From Micromonospora sp. WMMD1082 (GTDB taxonomy: Bacteria; Actinomycetota; Actinomycetes; Mycobacteriales; Micromonosporaceae): a stretch of 64,000 nucleotides of DNA. This document shows, piece after piece, positions 56,333 through 64,000 of this stretch. Each line of letters opens with the position of its first letter. The stretch's first letter is position 1. Under the pieces are notes generated by a model. It worked only from the letters and a program-made list of their open reading frames with translations. It searched no databases and was not told the DNA's origin. Location: positions 434,001 to 498,000 of the forward strand of contig NZ_JARUBM010000002.1 in the NCBI RefSeq assembly GCF_029626175.1. Direction: 5' to 3'. The position numbers were made by a program, and so were the translations under genes.

Positions 56333-57196
56333 ATGTCCCGCTCCCCCGCCCCCACCGGCCGCGGCTGGGCCTACCTGGGCGCCGTCCTCGGCGGCGCGCT
56401 GAGCATCGCCGCGAACGTCGAGCACTCCTTCATCGGCAACGACAACCCGCCAGTTCTTCAGGTCGTCTTCTCGGTCGCCTGGCCCGTGCTGCTCTTCGTC
56501 GGTATCGAAGTGCTGGCCCGGGTCGCCTTCCCGAAGGGCTTCGGCTACGCCCTGCTGCGCTTCGTCGGTGTGGGCGGCGTCGCCCTGGTCGCCGCGATCG
56601 TGAGCTACAAGCACATGTCGGGCCTGTTCGAGCACTACGGCGCTGACGCCGTGACCGTCACGTACGGCCCGATCGCGATTGACGGCCTCCTCGCGGTCTG
56701 CTCGGCCGCCCTGATCCTGACCGCGCAGAAGCGCGCCCGGACCGAAGAGGCCCCGCCCGCCCCCGCGCAGGCCGACCTTGACGCCGAGTTCAGGGCGTGG
56801 GCCGACGAGTTGAGCGCGGCCCCCCCGCAGGCTGTGGCGATTGCTCAGCCTGCCGCAGCACCTGCCCCGACCAAGCACACCCCCGAGCCCGTCGAGGCCG
56901 TCAGCAACTCGCACAGCGGGCCGGAGGACGCCGAGCAGGCCGACGCCCCCGCCGACCCGCGCATGGTGACCGCGCTGACCTTCGGCCCCCTGCCGGAGCC
57001 GGGCGACGCAGCTCGGTACCCCGAGATCCGCCGCCGGGCCGAAGCGCTCAACGCGGAGGACGCCAGCCGGTCGCAGCAGAACATCGCGGACCTGATCGGC
57101 GTTCCGCGCCGGACCCTCCGCGACGCCCTCGCCGCGACCGCCCCGAAGCCGGTCGACCCGCCGAAGCTGCGGGTGCTGACCACACAGCCGAGCTGA
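56333..57196 (+). CDS. Membrane protein with cytoplasmic HTH (DUF2637-like)
   Basis: 287 aa. Residues 1-130 hold four hydrophobic segments (WAYLGAVLGGALSIAANVEH, VVFSVAWPVLLFVGIEVLAR, LLRFVGVGGVALVAAIVSYK, IAIDGLLAVCSAALILTAQ) in the DUF2637/SpdB-type pattern with SYKHMSGLFEHYGADAVTV. A ~110-residue Pro/Ala-rich linker leads to a C-terminal HTH-like end (SRSQQNIADLIGVPRRTLRDAL, about 250-270). A membrane-tethered DNA-binding protein under operator control is unusual for a phage; it might couple the lysis-lysogeny decision to the membrane, or exclude plasmids. Confidence 0.72.
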   Translation: MSRSPAPTGRGWAYLGAVLGGALSIAANVEHSFIGNDNPPVLQVVFSVAWPVLLFVGIEVLARVAFPKGFGYALLRFVGVGGVALVAAIVSYKHMSGLFEHYGADAVTVTYGPIAIDGLLAVCSAALILTAQKRARTEEAPPAPAQADLDAEFRAWADELSAAPPQAVAIAQPAAAPAPTKHTPEPVEAVSNSHSGPEDAEQADAPADPRMVTALTFGPLPEPGDAARYPEIRRRAEALNAEDASRSQQNIADLIGVPRRTLRDALAATAPKPVDPPKLRVLTTQPS

Positions 57197-57202
57197 CGTA
57201 AC

Positions 57203-57231
57203 GGCCCGCCCTGGGATGTCCGGGGCGGGCC
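57203..57231 (+). terminator. Terminator after membrane-HTH gene
   Basis: GGCCCGCCC (57203-57211) and GGGCGGGCC (57223-57231), 11-nt loop, followed by TTACGCTTAT, which may itself be a -10 box for the next gene. Confidence 0.78.
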
Positions 57232-57256
57232 TTACGCTTATCTGGACCCTGAGGAG

Positions 57257-57451
57257 ATGCCCGTGACCGAAGACCAGTCGATTGCCCGGTATCTTCGCCG
57301 GGTCGTCGCCGATCTCGAAGCGTTCGAGGCCGAAACCGAGCGCGTCCGCCGCGAGCACGAAGCTACATACCAGCGTGTACCACCCGGCCCGCACACACTG
57401 GACGAGCAACGGACCGAAGTTGCCCGGCGCGCTCGTGAAGCCGGGTACTGA
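57257..57451 (+). CDS. Small hypothetical phage protein
   Basis: 64 aa, GAGGAG before ATG 57257 (GTG 57263 alternative). Highly charged helical protein (RYLRRVVADLEAFEAETERV, RREHEATYQRVPP). TACGCT about 25 nt upstream could be its own -10. Possibly accessory. Confidence 0.55.
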   Translation: MPVTEDQSIARYLRRVVADLEAFEAETERVRREHEATYQRVPPGPHTLDEQRTEVARRAREAGY

Positions 57452-57487
57452 CCCTAAACAGGCTCCAATCGATTTCAGGAGGACCGC

Positions 57488-57799
57488 ATGACTACGCAAC
57501 CCACCGCTAACGCTCTCCGAAGCTGGGCCGCCGGGTCGCACAGCACTCAGGCGCCGCTCGCTGTGCAAGGGACTGACTTGGTCTCTGCCATCGATGAGAA
57601 CTTCGAGCGGATCGCGCGGGCCGCCGAGGTCGGTACCGCTGCGGGATACCGTCTCGTCTCGGTCACGCTGGCGCCGACCAGCGAGACGACCGCTACCCTC
57701 GCGATCCGCTGGCAGGAGGCGACGCCCGCCCACCGCCCGGCGTCCGACCAGATTCACCAAACTGACGTGCGGATCACCCAACTTCGGCGGGTGACCTAG
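57488..57799 (+). CDS. Small hypothetical phage protein
   Basis: 103 aa, with AGGAGGA 5 nt before the ATG. ALRSWAAGSHSTQAPLAVQG, IDENFERIARAAEVG and a C-terminal VRITQLRRVT. Not recognised. Last gene before attR. Confidence 0.55.
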   Translation: MTTQPTANALRSWAAGSHSTQAPLAVQGTDLVSAIDENFERIARAAEVGTAAGYRLVSVTLAPTSETTATLAIRWQEATPAHRPASDQIHQTDVRITQLRRVT

Positions 57800-57847
57800 C
57801 CGCCGAGCACGTATACCCGCTCGGCCGCGACTGACCCACCGCTGAAG

Positions 57848-57883
57848 CGCCCCGCCCCGGACCCCCGGGCGCGGGGCGTTTCG
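57848..57883 (+). terminator. Terminator at the right end of the prophage
   Basis: CGCCCCGC (57848-57855) and GCGGGGCG (57871-57878), followed by TTTCG. It prevents phage transcription from running into host DNA. Confidence 0.8.
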
Positions 57884-57914
57884 CGTTTAAGCGGCGGGCC
57901 GCTACCTGGCTTCT

Positions 57915-57934
57915 GATGTGAGTCTGACGGCATA
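57915..57934. other. attR (serine-integrase attachment site, right junction)
   Basis: GATGTGAGTCTGA (57915-57927) precedes the core CGGCATA (57928-57934). The arm is the exact inverse of the one at attL. Host GH16 coding sequence resumes directly after the core. Confidence 0.9.
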
Positions 57935-58519
<585 letters not shown>

Positions 58520-58540
58520 TCCCGTCGCCCACCGCACACA

Positions 58541-58576
58541 CTCGGGCTCACCGCCGTCGACGGCGGTGAGCCCGAG
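58541..58576 (+). terminator. Perfect terminator hairpin after the GH16-RICIN gene
   Basis: CTCGGGCTCACCGCCG (58541-58556) and its exact complement (58561-58576) around a TCGA loop. Confidence 0.85.
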
Positions 58577-58653
58577 CGGCTCTACGCGCGTAAGAGTCGG
58601 TGACGGGCGCGGTGGGTAGTAGCCCGTGCGGTCACCGAGGTACGGGAGGCGAC

Positions 58654-59400
58654 GTGGAGAACGCTCGGATTGTTGGCGGGCGGCGGTTGTGGTGGTGGCT
58701 CGGCGCCGCGCTGCTGGTCGTCGTGGTGGTGCTGGTCGCCAGTTGGACGTGGGTGACGGTCCGCGGCGACGGCCGGAGCGGGCACGTCGTCTCCGGCGCC
58801 GCCGGCGACCTGCGGGAGGCCACCTTCGTGCTGCTCGACGGCGCCGACGTGGTCCGGCTGCGCACCGCCGACCTGGGTGACGACGCCTACCGGATCTCGA
58901 CACCGCGCGACGCCAGCGTCCGACCCGCGGCCTCCCTCACCGACGGGAGCCTGCTGACCAGCCTGCGCGGCACCGACCGGGACGGCCCGGCGGTGGTGGA
59001 CGTGGTGCTGGGCGAGTCGGTGCGCTGGCACATCCGGCTCAGCGGCGGCGCCAAGGAACAGCACCTCGACCTGCGCGACGCGCGGATCGGCACCATCGAG
59101 TTCACCGCCGGCGCCAACCGGATCGAGCTGACCCTGCCGCCGCCGGAGGGGACGCAGCGCACCGTGCTCAGTGGCGGGGCGAGCCAGGTCGTCGTCCGCC
59201 TGGCCGCGAACGCACCCGTGCAGGTACGCGCCGGCGGCGGCGCCGGCTCGGTCACCGTCGACGGTGCCACCCGGTCCGGCGTGGCCGGCGGCACCACCAT
59301 CACCCCGCCCGAGTGGGACTCCGCGACGGACCGCTACGACATCGACGCGACCGCCGGCGTCTCCACCCTCACCGTCGAGCGCACCGAGGCCAGCGGCTGA
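58654..59400 (+). CDS. Membrane-anchored extracytoplasmic protein
   Basis: 248 aa from GTG 58654 (GGGAGG upstream). One N-terminal transmembrane helix (WLGAALLVVVVVLVASWTW, about 14-33), then an extracytoplasmic beta-rich domain with short repetitive strands (HIRLSGGAKEQHLDLRDARI, GTIEFTAGANRIELTLPPPE, RTVLSGGASQVVVRLAANA) like a small beta-helix of the adhesin/DUF4097 type. It may sense or stabilise the envelope. Function unproven. Confidence 0.6.
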   Translation: MENARIVGGRRLWWWLGAALLVVVVVLVASWTWVTVRGDGRSGHVVSGAAGDLREATFVLLDGADVVRLRTADLGDDAYRISTPRDASVRPAASLTDGSLLTSLRGTDRDGPAVVDVVLGESVRWHIRLSGGAKEQHLDLRDARIGTIEFTAGANRIELTLPPPEGTQRTVLSGGASQVVVRLAANAPVQVRAGGGAGSVTVDGATRSGVAGGTTITPPEWDSATDRYDIDATAGVSTLTVERTEASG

Positions 59401-59503
59401 CCACCGATGGGCGGCGGTTCGGCGGCAGCCGATCAGCGGCCACGAGCCGTCCGTCGCGCGCGGGTTCCCGACGCCGGCAGCGGCGGCTGGGGAGTGCCGG
59501 TCG

Positions 59504-60262
59504 TCAGCGGCGCAACGCCATGCCGGGGTGGCGGAGCACCGCGTCGAGCGTCCGCCCGAACCTCTCCGGCGCCTCCAGCGCGATCATGTGACCGGCGTCC
59601 GGCACCTCGTGGTAGCTCGCGGCGGCGTCCAGCGCCCAGCCGGGGACGTGCCACCCGGCACGGGATCGCCGCCCGGCCACCAGGTGCACCGCCGTACGAC
59701 CGAAGACCTCGCGGAGCATTCGCTGGTACGCGTCACCCGTGGTGAATTCGACGACCGCCCGGGCGGTCGCGTGAAGGGTGCTCGCCGGTTGGAAGGCCAG
59801 CGCGCGGCCGGCCCGACGCACCCGGTCCTCGGTGGGCCGGATGCCGCCGTCGCGCAGCCACCGCACCGGGTCGCGGCGGCATCCGCGAAGGAACTCCGCC
59901 ACCTCGGCCGGCGTCTGCGCGGCGAGTTGGCTCGACCAGAACGCGTCGGCGGGCGCGAAGTTTCCCTCGACGTTGACCACGCTCGCCACCCGGCCCGGAT
60001 GGCGGTGCGCGAACGCCATGGCGATCACCCCGCCGACCGAGTGGCCCACCAGATGGACCCGGCCGCCGGGCATCGCCCGGTCCACCTCGGCAAGCAGGTG
60101 GCCCACCTGGGCGTCGATGGTGATCGCGGCCGGGTCGGCGCCGGACCGGACCCCGTAGCCGATGAGGTCCGGGCTCAGTGACGGCGGCGCATCCGGCGGT
60201 GTCGGCCAGCGCTCGATACCGAAGGATCCGATCAGGCCGTGCACGAAGACGACAGGCAGCAC
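59504..60262 (-). CDS. Alpha/beta hydrolase
   Basis: 252 aa from GTG 60262. The oxyanion motif PVVFVHGLIGS near the start, nucleophile elbow LVGHSVGGVIAM (about 93) and the late HxxxxE-type AGHMIALEAPERF (His about 232) give a complete catalytic triad with an acid after the lid. Small-molecule esterase or lactonase family; substrate unknown. It may belong to the neighbouring biosynthetic cluster on the same strand. Confidence 0.85.
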   Translation of the reverse strand: MLPVVFVHGLIGSFGIERWPTPPDAPPSLSPDLIGYGVRSGADPAAITIDAQVGHLLAEVDRAMPGGRVHLVGHSVGGVIAMAFAHRHPGRVASVVNVEGNFAPADAFWSSQLAAQTPAEVAEFLRGCRRDPVRWLRDGGIRPTEDRVRRAGRALAFQPASTLHATARAVVEFTTGDAYQRMLREVFGRTAVHLVAGRRSRAGWHVPGWALDAAASYHEVPDAGHMIALEAPERFGRTLDAVLRHPGMALRR

Positions 60263-60349
60263 GGGCTAGCAGTTTGCCAGAAGCAGCCTCTTATCCAGAG
60301 GAACACGCGGTATGTCGCTCGGGGCATCGGAATCCCGCCGGCGGTCGGG

Positions 60350-60622
60350 TCACTCCCGCTGCCGCCACAGGTGGACCCGCATCGACACGGACAGTGCCCG
60401 CAGGCATCCCCGGACGTCGTCGAGGTCGGCCTCGGAGATCGGCTTGCCGAGCGTCGCCGCGGGCAACAGTGTCCGTGCGGTCTCCAGGAGCGAGAGGACG
60501 ATGTCCGTCTGCTCGGTGCCGGGCCGGTGGCGCAGTTCGTCGATCAGCTCGTCCAGCGTCCGGTGTTCCGGCGCCTCTTCCACGACGACAGGCACGGTCA
60601 CCTGACGGGCAGGCTCGGTCAT
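60350..60622 (-). CDS. Small hypothetical protein at a natural-product cluster edge
   Basis: 90 aa. VVVEEAPEHRTLDELIDELRHRPG and a helical C-terminal part (DIVLSLLETARTLLPAATLGK, DVRGCLRALSVSMRVHLWRQ). No recognised family. It lies between the hydrolase and the MFS gene on the same strand. Confidence 0.55.
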   Translation of the reverse strand: MTEPARQVTVPVVVEEAPEHRTLDELIDELRHRPGTEQTDIVLSLLETARTLLPAATLGKPISEADLDDVRGCLRALSVSMRVHLWRQRE

Positions 60623-60757
60623 GGCGGGTCGGTGTCCTTCCGTACGCGGGGTGGTGGTGGCCAGGTCTGACTGGGTCGCCTCGGTGAACCTTCGTCAACC
60701 TCCCCTTACGAGCCGCCGCACCGCGCCGTCGGAGGCGGCACCTGAGCGCCGCGCGGT

Positions 60758-62041
60758 TCAGGTCGACGACGGTTCGGTGCTCACCTGGTTCTCCTCTCGC
60801 CGGGCGGGTGGTGGCGCCACCTCGCGGTCCGGTGCCGCGCCCCCCACGTCGTTCCTGATCCCCGCCCACATGCCGGCCGCCGCGATCACGCCGAGCACCG
60901 CGCAGAGCAGCCAGGCCGTGCTGCCCGCGTAGTCCAGGAGGCTGGTGCCGATGATGGGGCCGAGGGCATACCCGGTGGTCTGGCAGGTGTTCAACGCTCC
61001 GATGTACCGGCCGCGCAGGTAGGGCGGCGCGGCGAGGGCGGGGTACGCGCTGATCGACGGTGCGCTGATGATCTCGCCCATCGTCCACACGATGGCCCCG
61101 ACGAAGAGGATCCAGATCCCGGCGTTGATGCCGAACAGGGAGAGGCCGAGCCCGATGAGGAGCGACCCGCCGGCGATCACCGTCCGGATCGGCAGGCGTT
61201 GCACGAACCGGGTCAGCGGCAGTTCCAGCAGGATGACCAGCGCTCCGTTGAGCGCGACGATCGTCCCGTACAGCGCCACGGGGAAACCGTCGGACTGAAG
61301 CTGGATCGGCAACATAGCCTGGTACTGGACCTCGGCGAGCGCGGTGGCGAACATCGCCCCGAGCACGAGCAGGAAGCGCCGGTCGGCCAGCATCCCGTCC
61401 CGCTTCGGCGCCGGGCGATCGCGTTCGGTGGCCGCCGGGCGGGCGGGCCGGGTGTCGGGGAGCACGAACAGGACCACCATGCCGAAGGCCAGGGCCGTCG
61501 CGGCGTCGACCAGGAACACCATCGGGTACGAGTAGGTGGCGAGCCAGGCCCCGACCAGTGGCCCGATGGTCGCACCGATGTTGAGCCCCAGCCGGGCCGC
61601 GGCCGTGGTCATCACCAGCCGCTCCGGCGGGGTCAGCTCGGCCAGCATCGCCGACGCCGCCGGCCGGTAGCTCTGCATCGCCAGCCCGGCCACGAAGCTC
61701 GTCACCAGCAGGACGACGTAGTCCCGCTCGAAGGCGATCACGCCGATCGCCACGCTGGACAGCAGCATCGAGCCGATGATGACCCGCCTCGGACCCCATC
61801 GGTCCGTCGCCAGGCCACCGAGGAAGACACCGATGATCGATCCGATGCCGAGCGTGGTGAGCACGACGCCGGCGGCGGCCGGCCGGAAACCCAGCTCGAT
61901 CAGGTACAGCACGAGGAAGATCGAGATGAAGTGGCCCATCCGGTTGATCGCGATGCCGGCGAGCAGCACGACCACCGGACGGGGCAGCGTCCGCAGGGTC
62001 TGCAGGGGGCCGAGGGGGCGCTCGGGAGTCTTGTCGCTCAC
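60758..62041 (-). CDS. MFS transporter, drug exporter type
   Basis: 427 aa from GTG 62041 (VSDKTPERPLGPLQTLRTL). About twelve membrane segments starting VVVLLAGIAINRMGHFISIF, with the MFS motif A-like GLATDRWGPRRVIIG between helices 2 and 3. The central loop is charged (ATERDRPAPKRDG). Probably exports the product of the adjacent ATP-grasp/oxygenase genes. Starts 27 nt after the ATP-grasp stop, so they are likely one operon. Confidence 0.9.
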   Translation of the reverse strand: MSDKTPERPLGPLQTLRTLPRPVVVLLAGIAINRMGHFISIFLVLYLIELGFRPAAAGVVLTTLGIGSIIGVFLGGLATDRWGPRRVIIGSMLLSSVAIGVIAFERDYVVLLVTSFVAGLAMQSYRPAASAMLAELTPPERLVMTTAAARLGLNIGATIGPLVGAWLATYSYPMVFLVDAATALAFGMVVLFVLPDTRPARPAATERDRPAPKRDGMLADRRFLLVLGAMFATALAEVQYQAMLPIQLQSDGFPVALYGTIVALNGALVILLELPLTRFVQRLPIRTVIAGGSLLIGLGLSLFGINAGIWILFVGAIVWTMGEIISAPSISAYPALAAPPYLRGRYIGALNTCQTTGYALGPIIGTSLLDYAGSTAWLLCAVLGVIAAAGMWAGIRNDVGGAAPDREVAPPPARREENQVSTEPSST

Positions 62042-62067
62042 GCTGTCTCCGCTGGACACTGGCGGCG

Positions 62068-63312
62068 TCACCGCTGACCGGACGGGAGCGGGTCGTACCG
62101 GAAGACGACCTGCCGCTCGGCCTCGTCCAGCACGGCCTGGCAGCGCTCGACGGTGTCCGCCCGCGCGATCAGGTAGCCGTACCGGGCGATGTACCCGTCG
62201 GGCGGCATGAGCAGGGTCGAGCCCGGCCCGGTCAGCACGGTCGACTCGTACAGGCCGGAGCCGGGATCCGGCGGCGGCAGTTCGACAGCGGTCGCCACAC
62301 AGCTGACCGGCGGGCAGAGGAAACGGATGGCCGTCGCCGACTCGCGTCCCGGATCCAGCTTGGGCCGTACGCCGAGCGCGACGTCGGCGGCCACCCGCCC
62401 CGAGTCGATGCCGTTGGCCAACTGGCCCACGTACGGGATGAGGTCGCCGCCCAGCCGCCCGTTGATCTCGACGAGCACCGGCCCGGTCGGGGTCAGCTTC
62501 ACCTCGGTGTGCGTCATCCCGGTCCGCCACCCCACCGCCCGGTGCGCGGCGCCCAGCATGTCGATCAGGTCGTCGTCCGCCAGCAGCGGGTCGGCGGCGT
62601 CGATGGTGTGCCCCGTCTCCTCGAAGTACGGCTCACCGCCGATCCGCTTACGGGCCAGCAGGTAGGGCAGGTACTCGCCGTCCAGCACGGCGGCGTCGAT
62701 GCTGATCTCGGGCCCGTTCAGGTACTCCTCCAGCAGCACCTCCTCGGGGTTGACCATGCCGAGCTGGGTCGCGGAGCGACTCACCCCGAGCGCCCAGCCG
62801 ACCTCGCCCGCACCGTTCACCTTGACCACCCCCTGGCTCGCCCCGAGCGTGCGGGGCTTGGCGACCAGCGGGAAGCCGATTCCGGCCGCCGCCGTCGCCA
62901 CGTCGTCGGCGGGGCCGACCACGGCGTACCGGGGTTGGGCCAGCCCTGCCTGGGTGAGCCGGGCCCGGGTGAGCGCCTTGTCCCGCACCGTACGGACCGC
63001 GTCCGGGGTCGGGCCGGGCAGGCCGAGGTCGGCCGCGACGTGGGCCGCCGCGGCGATGACCGCCTCGTGATAGCAGTAGACGCCGGAGATCGTGACCCCG
63101 TCGCCGACCAGGTCCCGGGCCGCCCGCACGGCGGCTGCCGGGTCGAACACATCCAGCGCCGTGGCCCCGGTGACGTACCGACGCTGCCAGCTGGGCTCCT
63201 CCGGGTCGAACAGCCACAGCCTGCTGTGTTCGGCGGCGGCCCGCAGCAGGTACTCGCGGAACTGCTGGTGGCCACTGCCCATGACGAGGAGTACGCCCTC
63301 GCTGGCTGACAT
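62068..63312 (-). CDS. ATP-grasp ligase
   Basis: 414 aa. The N-terminal pre-ATP-grasp domain (VLLVMGSGHQQFREYLLRAA), the lid region FPLVAKPRTLGASQGVVKV (about 150), VLLEEYLNGPEISIDAAVLD (about 193) and metal-binding THTEVKLTPTGPVLVEINGR (Glu/Asn, about 268-287) are diagnostic. These enzymes form amide bonds via acyl phosphates, typical of dipeptide or tailoring steps in natural products. Confidence 0.9.
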   Translation of the reverse strand: MSASEGVLLVMGSGHQQFREYLLRAAAEHSRLWLFDPEEPSWQRRYVTGATALDVFDPAAAVRAARDLVGDGVTISGVYCYHEAVIAAAAHVAADLGLPGPTPDAVRTVRDKALTRARLTQAGLAQPRYAVVGPADDVATAAAGIGFPLVAKPRTLGASQGVVKVNGAGEVGWALGVSRSATQLGMVNPEEVLLEEYLNGPEISIDAAVLDGEYLPYLLARKRIGGEPYFEETGHTIDAADPLLADDDLIDMLGAAHRAVGWRTGMTHTEVKLTPTGPVLVEINGRLGGDLIPYVGQLANGIDSGRVAADVALGVRPKLDPGRESATAIRFLCPPVSCVATAVELPPPDPGSGLYESTVLTGPGSTLLMPPDGYIARYGYLIARADTVERCQAVLDEAERQVVFRYDPLPSGQR

Positions 63313-63356
63313 CGTTTCTCCTTTGCCGTGACAGAGCTGGTGGTTCCGGCGTGGCC

Positions 63357-64000
63357 CTACTCGACGATCAGACCGGCCGTCCGGAACCCGTCGCGGGTAC
63401 CCGGTAGGTCGAGCACGCCGACCTGTTCGAACAGGTTGATGGTCTTCGCCGCCGAGTGCCGGATGCCCTTGAGCACGCTTTCCGGGTTGTACGACTCGGC
63501 CACGATCTCGCGCGCCCGCGCCTCGCTGAAGCCCGAGGCGGTCAACGCGGCGTAGGCGGGTCGGGTGGCCGGTTGCAGGGACCGCACGACCAGGTGCGGA
63601 AGGTACTCGGCCACCAGCTTCCGGGTGGGCGCGTCCAGCTGTCCCCAGAGGTGCCGGAAGAAGTTGGCGAAGAAGGCGTGGTGCCGACCCTCGTCGATGG
63701 CGTGGTCACGCACGATCGCCCGGACCACGTCGACCACGCTCTCGTCCTTCGGAATGTCCGACAGGATCGAGGTGATCAGCGTCTCGAAGACCACCACCTG
63801 GAGCAGCTGCACCAGCCTGCGGTGCTGGGGCATGTCCTCGCCGACCGCGTCGAGGCCCGTGATGAACGGACCGAAGTCGTACGGCAGGCCCAGGATGCCG
63901 GAGCGGGCCTCCAACTGGTGCTGCACGTCGAGGCTGTACAGCGAGTGGTAGCCCTCGTCGACCACGATCCGGTAGGCGTCCATCCTGGACTGCGGGGTGA
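63357..64000 (-). CDS. AurF-like diiron N-oxygenase (partial, N-terminus beyond window)
   Basis: 214 codons of a frame open to the window edge. VVDEGYHSLYSLDVQH, an E in VVVFETLITSI and DHAIDEGRHHAFFANFF contain the Glu and His ligands of a diiron helical-bundle oxygenase related to p-aminobenzoate N-oxygenase AurF. Such enzymes oxidise amines to nitro or hydroxylamine groups. The pairing with an ATP-grasp ligase and exporter marks a specialised-metabolite cluster. Confidence 0.8.
   Translation of the reverse strand, partial: TPQSRMDAYRIVVDEGYHSLYSLDVQHQLEARSGILGLPYDFGPFITGLDAVGEDMPQHRRLVQLLQVVVFETLITSILSDIPKDESVVDVVRAIVRDHAIDEGRHHAFFANFFRHLWGQLDAPTRKLVAEYLPHLVVRSLQPATRPAYAALTASGFSEARAREIVAESYNPESVLKGIRHSAAKTINLFEQVGVLDLPGTRDGFRTAGLIVE

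Larger units (their letters stand above)
8045..57927. mobile_element. Integrated siphovirus-type prophage (~49.9 kb)
   Basis: The boundaries are set by the shared CGGCATA core, the attP inverted arms and the exact restoration of the GH16 reading frame. The segment contains a full set: serine integrase, putative RDF, terminase, portal, coat, tail, lysis and replication genes, nearly all on the plus strand. Minus-strand exceptions are the DUF397/XRE pair, a lipoprotein and the IS110 transposase. No essential module is visibly broken, so it may be inducible. The module order and Gp3-like protein recall phiC31-related streptomycete phages (family knowledge). Confidence 0.93.

Noticed and set aside
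8045..57934. Tyrosine-integrase or tRNA-type attachment site
   Set aside because: The core is only 7 bp, lies in a protein gene, and the integrase is a serine recombinase. No tRNA is near either end.
60291..61799. 502-codon minus-strand frame overlapping the MFS gene
   Set aside because: Arg/Gly/Asp-rich shadow of the MFS transporter in another frame, without any domain pattern.

Overview
The window is high-GC actinobacterial DNA, most likely from a Micromonosporaceae chromosome (Micromonospora-like; this is inferred from GC content, codon use, frequent GTG starts and gene families, not proven). It has three parts.

(1) 1-8044, host: the end of an ABC exporter operon, a ROK regulator divergent from a GH3 glycosidase, a GNAT acetyltransferase, a VapBC-type toxin-antitoxin pair, a small conserved protein, a ClpN/HTH protein with two identical-type operators, and the 5' part of a GH16 glucanase gene.

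(2) 8045-57927, an apparently complete prophage of about 49.9 kb (siphovirus type) integrated inside the GH16 gene. A large serine integrase lies just inside attL. Removing the prophage between the two CGGCATA cores rejoins the GH16-RICIN frame exactly (421 aa). The order is: integrase, an accessory/early block (9.7-17 kb), a packaging HNH, terminase, portal, MuF, scaffold, coat, connectors, major tail, tail chaperones with a -1 frameshift, tape measure, tail tip and fibre, endolysin and holins (17.3-35.9 kb), then an early/replication block (36-53.6 kb) with a nucleotide kinase, PD-(D/E)XK nucleases, a phiC31 Gp3-like recombination directionality factor, primase-helicase, DNA polymerase, a sigma-factor-like protein, a C5 methyltransferase and a SprT-like protein, and finally a short accessory end (55.2-57.8 kb). 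An IS110-family element sits at 53720-55120.

(3) 57935-64000, host: the 3' part of the GH16-RICIN gene, a membrane-anchored protein, an alpha/beta hydrolase, and the edge of a probable natural-product cluster (MFS exporter, ATP-grasp ligase, AurF-like diiron oxygenase).

The most interesting content is regulatory. Ten near-identical promoter-like elements (TGAACA[C/G], constant 17-bp spacer after GAACA[C/G], then CTGGCG-CAT[A/T]NG overlapping the -10) precede the accessory and replication transcription units, usually after a terminator, and none occurs in the structural block. A second repeat family, the palindrome CGCTAACCGGTTAGCG, lies between TTGCGC-like -35 and TAGNGT/TACGCT -10 boxes in front of the integrase, a candidate repressor, the sigma-like gene and two accessory genes. 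Further copies without a promoter sit just after stop codons, like stoperators. The simplest model is a cascade: repressor (37755-38375) controls the palindromes and so the sigma-like protein (49747-50511), and that protein reads the ten conserved promoters, including the one in front of the putative RDF. The IS110 element carries a readable bridge-RNA region: four 7-8 nt segments match both sides of a CT core at both element ends.
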